Source: Clostridia bacterium
GTDB lineage: Bacteria > Bacillota > Clostridia > Christensenellales > Aristaeellaceae
Length of the DNA: 64,000 bases
NCBI GenBank assembly: GCA_017447185.1
Contig: JAFSOC010000028.1
Location: forward strand, 82,974-146,973
Reading direction: 5' to 3'
Shown: piece after piece, positions 59,147-64,000 of the stretch
How positions within the stretch are numbered: position 1 is the first letter of the stretch
Layout of the letters: each line of letters opens with the position of its first letter
The notes under the pieces: generated by a model
Databases searched by the model: none
What the model was told of the DNA's origin: nothing
What the model saw: the letters and a program-made list of their open reading frames with translations, nothing else
Program-made: the position numbers and the translations under genes

Positions 59147-60505
59147 TCATTTTGTTTCTTCCACGGTATTTGTCAGCCTGTGCAGTCGATGATAACAGAC
59201 CATGATCAGAAAAGCTCCCGCACCAATCCATGCTGCAATCTCTGCCAGATAAACTCCCCAATATCCCAGAATCGCAGGAAGAAGCAGCGCTGCTCCAACA
59301 CGCAGCGCCAATTCCAAAAAGCCGGAAATCATCGGCATCACTGTATCGCCCAAGCCTTGCAGGGTAGTTCTGTAAACAAAAAGCAGATACAGCATGGGCA
59401 ACCCGGCTGCCATCACCCGAAGAAAATCATATCCAATCGCCAGCACCTGATCTGCCAGTTCCGCCTCATCCCGGATAAACAGGGAAAGAATGGACTTTCC
59501 GAATACTGTCATCAGCCCTCCGACGGTAAGCGCGAGCAGAAAACCGATCTGTGCCGAACGCCGCAGCCCCAGCCTTACACGATCCATTCTTCCGGCGCCA
59601 TAATTCTGCCCGGTAAAGGTACCCGCCGCGCTCCCCAGGGAAGATCCTGCGATTTCCACCAGTCCCTGCAGCCTGGAGGCCGCGTTGTACCCGGCCATAA
59701 AGACGAATCCGAAGGCGTTGACCACGCCTTGCAGTATGAGCCCTCCAAGTGAAATGATGAGGTTCTGAAAGGCAATCGGGAATCCGAGCCGAACAAGTTT
59801 TCGAATCACTATCCGGTCAGGACGGTAATCGACCCGCTGAGGGCGAAGTTCCGGAATCTTCAATACCGCAGCCAGACAGATTCCGGCGGAAACCGCCTGT
59901 GCTATCACGGTCGCATACGCGCCGCCGTTAGTGCCAAGGCCCAGGGAACCGACAAACCACCAGTCCAGAGCGATGTTTACCGCCGTGGCGCAGGCCAGAG
60001 CCAGCAGAGGCGTTCTGCTGTTTCCCAGCGCATACAGAAAGCCGCTGAACACATTCAGGCACATCACCACCGGCAGGCCTGCATAGATAATTCGCAGATA
60101 GTTCTCTGTCAGATGAATGGTTTCCTCCGGCGAATTCATCCATGTCAGCACAGGACGCAGCAGCGTCTGGCTGATTGCCTCCAGTGCGACTGTCACTGCT
60201 GCAGAGATCAGATAGCTCTGTGCAACGGTTTTTTTCAGTTCCGCATACTGTTTTCCACCGTAGCACTGGGAGGCATGGATGGAATATCCCTGCGCCAGCC
60301 CCATGGGGATTGACAGCACGGCCCAGTCCAGCCACCCGGAGGCCGAAACCGCTGTCAGTGCTGTAACTCCCAGCAGCTGCCCGATAATCAGAGAGTCAAC
60401 CAAATTATAAAACTGCTGCAGCATATTCCCCGTAAGAACCGGTAGCGCAAAAACCAGTATCAGCCTCACGGGATTCCCTGATGTCAAATCCTTGATCCGT
60501 ATCAC
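59147..60505 (-). CDS. MATE family efflux transporter
   Basis: A 452-residue polytopic membrane protein (about 12 helices). The start DLTSGNPVRLILVFALPVLTGNMLQQFYNLVDSLIIGQLLG (quoted in part by function: MATE helix 1-2) and FMAGYNAASRLQGLVEIAGSSLGSAAGTFTGQNYGAG in the second half are MATE hallmarks of the DinF/NorM-like clade. It resembles the Firmicutes MATE group with open QNYGAG motif more than the gene at 23945. Monocistronic as far as can be seen. Confidence 0.93.
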   Translation of the reverse strand: MIRIKDLTSGNPVRLILVFALPVLTGNMLQQFYNLVDSLIIGQLLGVTALTAVSASGWLDWAVLSIPMGLAQGYSIHASQCYGGKQYAELKKTVAQSYLISAAVTVALEAISQTLLRPVLTWMNSPEETIHLTENYLRIIYAGLPVVMCLNVFSGFLYALGNSRTPLLALACATAVNIALDWWFVGSLGLGTNGGAYATVIAQAVSAGICLAAVLKIPELRPQRVDYRPDRIVIRKLVRLGFPIAFQNLIISLGGLILQGVVNAFGFVFMAGYNAASRLQGLVEIAGSSLGSAAGTFTGQNYGAGRMDRVRLGLRRSAQIGFLLALTVGGLMTVFGKSILSLFIRDEAELADQVLAIGYDFLRVMAAGLPMLYLLFVYRTTLQGLGDTVMPMISGFLELALRVGAALLLPAILGYWGVYLAEIAAWIGAGAFLIMVCYHRLHRLTNTVEETK

Positions 60506-60558
60506 TTTTTCTCCTGTTTCTGATGCTGAAGAAAATCAAAACATATCGCCAGTCCATG

Positions 60559-61041
60559 TTAGGATTCATTTACCAGTTTCCCGGTCATGTGTTCCGGCGT
60601 CAGTTCCAGGAATGCCGCCCGGGGCATGGCATTCGTCAGTTCATTTTGTAGAAAAGCTTCATCATCCGTGAACTTTCTGCACAGGCCGACAGCAATCTTC
60701 TGCTTCAGTTCATCCTCTGCGTCACCCACGATCCGTGCACGGCAAAAGACAACCACACTGCGGATATTCAATGCCCAGTCGCCTTCCTTGCGGAATCCCT
60801 GGTCGTATACGCAGTAACTGACCTTGTCATGCTTCCGGATAGCGTCCAATTTATGTCCTGTCTTCGCGCAATGGAAGTACAATTTACCGTTTTCCTCACA
60901 GTACCAGTGATCCAGCGGAATGCCATAGGGATAATCATCGTCTCCCAATACGGAGAGTACACCCCGGGGCTGTTCCTTCAGAATCTGAATACACTCTTCA
61001 GTGCTAATCTGTTGCTTGAAACGGCGCATTCCCCTGAACAT
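60559..61041 (-). CDS. Pyridoxamine 5'-phosphate oxidase-like flavoprotein (NimA-like)
   Basis: A 160-residue split-barrel flavoprotein. It has the NimA-type start FRGMRRFKQQISTEECIQIL, then RGVLSVLGDDDYPYGIPLDHWYC, LYFHCAKTGHKLDAIRKHDKVSY and SVVVFCRARIV, with the His of CAKTGHK typical of this group. Relatives include 5-nitroimidazole reductases, but most have no known substrate. GGAGG nine bases before ATG 61041 sets the start; a longer frame upstream is unsupported. Confidence 0.87.
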   Translation of the reverse strand: MFRGMRRFKQQISTEECIQILKEQPRGVLSVLGDDDYPYGIPLDHWYCEENGKLYFHCAKTGHKLDAIRKHDKVSYCVYDQGFRKEGDWALNIRSVVVFCRARIVGDAEDELKQKIAVGLCRKFTDDEAFLQNELTNAMPRAAFLELTPEHMTGKLVNES

Positions 61042-61283
61042 CCTGCACTTCCTCCATTGGTCGAGAATTTCAAGATATTTTGGCAAGCCCATACTGGCTA
61101 CCGATCCCAATTTTATCATATCCTCTGGATTCTTGGCAGAAAATTTTCGCCGCTGGCATTCATCAACAGAAGAACGCCAGCGGAAGCCGTTGAAAATCAA
61201 CGGCTTCTTTGGTGGAAATGAATCTGCCTTTGTAAGTTTAGCTTCCGATATTCCTTGCCAATGAGCATCTCAACAAATTGGAT

Positions 61284-61679
61284 TTACCGACGTATCAAAA
61301 CGCCTTTCATATACTGCGTTTCATTATGCGTTTGATATACTTCCATCTTCTCCGCTTCTGTACAGCCAATCAGTATCTTGATCTCGGAGTCCCGCTTCAT
61401 CAAATCGATAATGCACATGATGGCATCGACTGTTTTCTGACCGCTTCCGACCCATACGTCAATTCCTGCTCCATCCATAGAGGAAGTATTTCTCAGGTAA
61501 CCGTAATCAACCCGATATATGAAATCCGGAAACCTCGGATGGGCAGATCCCTTTGGTCTGTCGATCACGATTTCAGAAGTGTTCACCAACTCATCCAATG
61601 CATTCCAGAAATCCTCACTATAATTATTCACCTTTATATCCTCCGTCAAACTGGAATTGTCGGGATTAACATGTATCAC
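61284..61679 (-). CDS. Inorganic pyrophosphatase-like protein
   Basis: A 131-residue protein resembling soluble inorganic pyrophosphatases: VIDRPKGSAHPRFPDFIYRVDYGYL (substrate-binding) and GAGIDVWVGS (metal-binding GDGxD-type site, here GAGID). It is shorter than true PPases (about 165-180) and lacks some acidic ligands, so it belongs to a compact subgroup that may have another phosphohydrolase role. Its ATG overlaps the upstream GNAT stop as ATGA, showing translational coupling. Confidence 0.82.
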   Translation of the reverse strand: MIHVNPDNSSLTEDIKVNNYSEDFWNALDELVNTSEIVIDRPKGSAHPRFPDFIYRVDYGYLRNTSSMDGAGIDVWVGSGQKTVDAIMCIIDLMKRDSEIKILIGCTEAEKMEVYQTHNETQYMKGVLIRR

Positions 61680-62092
61680 TTGAACACAAACACGATATCA
61701 TCAGAAGCGGCATTACAGATTCCTCCTGCTTTCTCGTAACACCTGCGGGCGGAAGCATTGTGTATATTAGTAATCAAAAACATTTTGCGGCAGCCCAGGG
61801 TTGTCGAATGTTCGTGAATAAACCGGACAAGTTTTGTTCCATAACCTTGATTCTGCCATCCTTCCACAACGTCAATTGCGTGAAGATAGTATACTTTTTG
61901 CCCGTCCGGCTCATTCAGAACATAACCGTAAGCAAATCCGATTGCTTTTCCGTTGTCTACAGCAATATAACCATATGCGTTCTTTTCGTTCAAAAATGCC
62001 TTCAGCACGGCCTCATCGTACTTCGTATTTTCATCATCAACAAAATCAAGCATCAGCGCAAGATTGTGTTCTGCCAATAGTTCACACTTCAT
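61676..62092 (-). CDS. GNAT N-acetyltransferase (aminoglycoside AAC-like size)
   Basis: A 138-residue GNAT: IAVDNGKAIGFAYGYVL, then YYLHAIDVVEGWQNQGYGTKLVRFI (Q-x-x-G-x-G) and KMFLITNIHNASARRCYEKAGG. The layout resembles small aminoglycoside 3-N-acetyltransferase (AAC(3)-I)-type GNATs, but substrate cannot be told. ATG 62092 has GAGG nine bases upstream. It overlaps the pyrophosphatase-like gene by four bases. Confidence 0.87.
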   Translation of the reverse strand: MKCELLAEHNLALMLDFVDDENTKYDEAVLKAFLNEKNAYGYIAVDNGKAIGFAYGYVLNEPDGQKVYYLHAIDVVEGWQNQGYGTKLVRFIHEHSTTLGCRKMFLITNIHNASARRCYEKAGGICNAASDDIVFVFK

Positions 62093-62166
62093 ATCATCCG
62101 ACCTCAAACTCCGATTTGACGATGGTGCATTATCTCAAATATATCTTCCGAGATTCTGCACGATCA

Positions 62167-62721
62167 TCATCCTTCGTGGAGGGTTTCATAGAAGGAGTAA
62201 TCGACCATTCCGTGAATATGCTCCAGCGCTCCGGGTACCAGTTCTTTGATCATCAGACAGGAAACATGCGGAAGATGAATTTCCGGTCCGGCGATAATCC
62301 CATGATCAGCTGATGTGACAAACCCGCGCGGATTATAGTTCTTCGGATTCCCCTCCACCAAAACAGCTTTGAATCCCAGGGTGACCGCTTTTTCAAAGCC
62401 ATATTCAATCAGTTCCTTTGAGATGTGCTGCCGCTGATACTCTGTCCTGACTGCAACCGGGGTCAGAATCAGCAACTCATCTTCATACTTCCCCTCAATA
62501 TGGAAACGCGAGAACATGGCATATCCGATAATCCGGTCAGTCTCGCCTGTCATGATCAGTTCCAGTTCGGGCAGATAATACTTTTTGGAGCGTATCTCCT
62601 CCACAAGCTTCCGGACCGTTTTTCCTTCCTCTGCACTGTCCCATCTGGCAAACACATCTTCCACCAGGTCCAGGGATGGCTGAAGATACTTTGCTTCCAT
62701 TGATTTGATAACCCGCTGCAT
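62167..62721 (-). CDS. GNAT N-acetyltransferase
   Basis: A 184-residue GNAT of the YhbS-like type: IIGYAMFSRFHIEG near residue 65, then LLILTPVAVRTEYQRQHISKELIEYGFEKA for acetyl-CoA binding (Q-x-x-x-I, lacking the usual second Gly) and VLVEGNPKNYNPRGFVTSADHGI. YhbS relatives are of uncertain substrate. It is followed by the smaller GNAT gene 74 bases later. Confidence 0.86.
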   Translation of the reverse strand: MQRVIKSMEAKYLQPSLDLVEDVFARWDSAEEGKTVRKLVEEIRSKKYYLPELELIMTGETDRIIGYAMFSRFHIEGKYEDELLILTPVAVRTEYQRQHISKELIEYGFEKAVTLGFKAVLVEGNPKNYNPRGFVTSADHGIIAGPEIHLPHVSCLMIKELVPGALEHIHGMVDYSFYETLHEG

Positions 62722-62776
62722 TCAAATTCCCCCCCAACCGTCACATAACTCAAAAGCCTCATCCCGCTGACCGGTT

Positions 62777-63574
62777 TTATCTGAGACTTTCATAATAATC
62801 GTGCAGCATCTCCGGTGTAACAGGTACATTGACTCCTTCCAGTTCTTTATAAACCAATGTTGTCAGGTTTAAAAGAGCTGTCCATAACTCCGACGGGCCT
62901 TCCCCGGCAGCAAAGGTACTCCGGATCGCTGCCCTTTCAGTTTCAGGCAGATGGTCGATTTCGCGGTTCCGCCTGCTCTCCAGCCTATAACGGTCACCCA
63001 GCAAATCAATATACAGGGCTCTGGCAGCTTCCATTTCCCCGATGGCCCGGAAACAGTTGCCGCGGTGAATCGCGACCGCGGCGTGCATCAGGAAAAGCCA
63101 GACAACATTACGCGACTGTTCCATATCCCTCTTCTGCTTGTCGCCGTAAATCCTGTCATCCATCCACTCCCGGGAGCGGATCATCTTTTCCTCCACAGTA
63201 CCGGAATGGTCAAACAAAACCTTGAACGCCGGTTTCCACGCCGCCGCATGTTCATATCCGCCATAACCGATGTCAATTTCCAGAAGATCGGATAAGATGA
63301 AATTCTGGAGATGCCTCGACTCATCCTGCGTGAAAAATGCCAGTTCATATTTCGCGGAGATTTCACGATGCATATATTCCATGACTTCCGCCATGGAATC
63401 ACTCGAATCCAGTGCGATCACAAAATCCAGGTCCGAATGTTCATCGTGATACCCGTTTGCCCCGGACCCCACCTGAACCAGTGCAACGATTCTGCTGCAC
63501 TCAGCGGCAATGGACAGGATGTAATCAAATACAGCCTGCCTGTCCTGAACATTGAAAACTTTCCCCATTCCCAT
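62777..63574 (-). CDS. Nucleotidyltransferase-domain protein (aminoglycoside nucleotidyltransferase-like)
   Basis: A 265-residue protein with an N-terminal polymerase-beta-type nucleotidyltransferase domain: ALVQVGSGANGYHDEHSDLDFVIALD (G-S-x-x-x-x-x-x-x-x-x-S-D-x-D) near residue 40, with a third acidic site in ILSDLLEIDIGYGG. A helical C-terminal half follows. Relatives include streptomycin/lincosamide adenylyltransferases. The motif is complete, so it is probably active; its target is unknown. ATG 63574 has GGAGG four bases upstream. Confidence 0.83.
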   Translation of the reverse strand: MGMGKVFNVQDRQAVFDYILSIAAECSRIVALVQVGSGANGYHDEHSDLDFVIALDSSDSMAEVMEYMHREISAKYELAFFTQDESRHLQNFILSDLLEIDIGYGGYEHAAAWKPAFKVLFDHSGTVEEKMIRSREWMDDRIYGDKQKRDMEQSRNVVWLFLMHAAVAIHRGNCFRAIGEMEAARALYIDLLGDRYRLESRRNREIDHLPETERAAIRSTFAAGEGPSELWTALLNLTTLVYKELEGVNVPVTPEMLHDYYESLR

Positions 63575-63652
63575 ACTTCCTCCGCAGATAACTTTTTTCG
63601 CAGCAGCCATTCCTGCAAACCTTGATCCGTCATAGTCGAGAATTGGAGTTTA

Positions 63653-63875
63653 TCAAACTGAATTTATAAACATAATATTTTTGATTGTTCTTACAAGTTC
63701 ATATTGATATGTCTTAAAAAATTTATTCCAGAATCCTCGTGCATTCGGATTAGCCGTTCCGTGTCCAACCCATAGATATCTGGCATCCTTTTGTTTTTCA
63801 TGTTCAATGACAAATTGAAGCAAATCTTTAGAAAGAGAACTTCCTCTATATTTCGGCATTGAATATTTCAGCCTC
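63653..63875 (-). pseudogene. 5'-truncated GNAT acetyltransferase
   Basis: Minus strand: the coding tail MPKYRGSSLSKDLLQFVIEH, DARYLWVGHGTANPNARGF and KTYQYELVRTI is the second half of a GNAT domain (YRGSSLSK is the acetyl-CoA loop). The frame continues upstream into the insertion-sequence end and has no proper N-terminal half, so the gene was cut by that insertion. Confidence 0.7.
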
Positions 63876-64000
63876 TGAGACCTGCCCGTCCGCTGTTCAG
63901 ACCCACCTGTCCGCGCAATGAGTCCAGCATGGCAATCCGCGAAATGAGTCCACCTTTCCGCGGAAAGAGTCCGGTCCAAGCTGCATTCTTTTCTGTAAAA
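63876..64000. mobile_element. Terminal region of an insertion sequence with phased repeats
   Basis: From TGAGACCTG at 63876 the sequence carries four copies of a 15-base motif, CCGCGxAAxGAGTCC: 63890-63904 (degenerate, CCGCTGTTCAGACCC), 63911-63925, 63937-63951 and 63958-63972. Their starts are 21, 26 and 21 bases apart. Multiple subterminal repeats and a TG start fit IS21-type elements; the transposase genes would lie beyond the right edge. Family assignment is tentative. Confidence 0.6.

Noticed and set aside
61178-61204. Hairpin GAAGCCGTTGA/TCAACGGCTTC considered as a terminator or tRNA remnant
   Set aside because: Only three T follow it and no plus-strand gene ends there; no tRNA fold is seen around it.

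Overview
The window reads as chromosome of a mid-to-high-GC anaerobic Clostridia-type Bacillota (gut or rumen lineage; placement inferred, not proven). Supporting signs are a small-type SRP RNA beside glyA, a preQ1-I riboswitch on queT, the GGGtGRT/scaffold gene pair, sortase B, VanZ, several c-di-GMP proteins, strong GGAGG ribosome sites and no Gram-negative envelope genes.

Left part (1-42.5 kb) is mostly ordinary chromosome. It starts inside prfC, followed by a secreted orphan, a DUF1846 protein, the SRP RNA and glyA. Next comes a tightly packed minus-strand block: queT, aroC, an aroE-aroK fusion, aroQ, aroA, tyrA and pyrH, several of them overlapping by ATGA. The block begins behind a preQ1-I-like aptamer. 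Divergent from it lies a large sensor-EAL-beta-helix protein. The next minus-strand stretch holds a NAGPA-type glycosidase, an SDR oxidoreductase, the GGGtGRT pair, an MTA/SAH nucleosidase, rpsB-tsf with a structured leader, an esterase, a MATE pump, a CapA-like protein, sortase B and a tandem GGDEF/EAL protein preceded by a 45-codon gene. Plus-strand genes follow: a VanZ-D,D-carboxypeptidase fusion, a HAD phosphatase, a serine hydrolase, a threonine aldolase-like lyase and a TlpA-like thioredoxin. They alternate with a dCache diguanylate cyclase, msrA, an M28 peptidase, a QueG-like Fe-S protein, a P-loop protein and two membrane proteins.

From about 42.6 kb the content becomes accessory. A 400-base gene-free stretch full of palindromes and repeats precedes a four-gene sugar module (DUF4432 mutarotase, FucI/AraA-like isomerase, FGGY kinase, class II aldolase). 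After it comes a modification-rich region: a CAT-like acetyltransferase, many GNATs (one double, one fused to another domain), a nitroreductase, a NimA-like flavoprotein, a nucleotidyltransferase, a second MATE pump, an AlkD-like glycosylase and a beta-lactamase-fold hydrolase. An IS110-family element lies at about 55.2-56.8 kb, and an insertion-sequence end with phased repeats lies at the right edge, where it truncates a GNAT. Broken genes sit around 58.5-59.1 kb.

The best candidates for something new are the structured 5' region of the IS110 element, whose loop has two arms matching one site at the element's other end as a bridge RNA would; the sensor-EAL-beta-helix protein; the unassigned sugar module; and the GGGtGRT pair. 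All functional calls rest on reading the sequence and recalling family motifs. No search or folding program was run.
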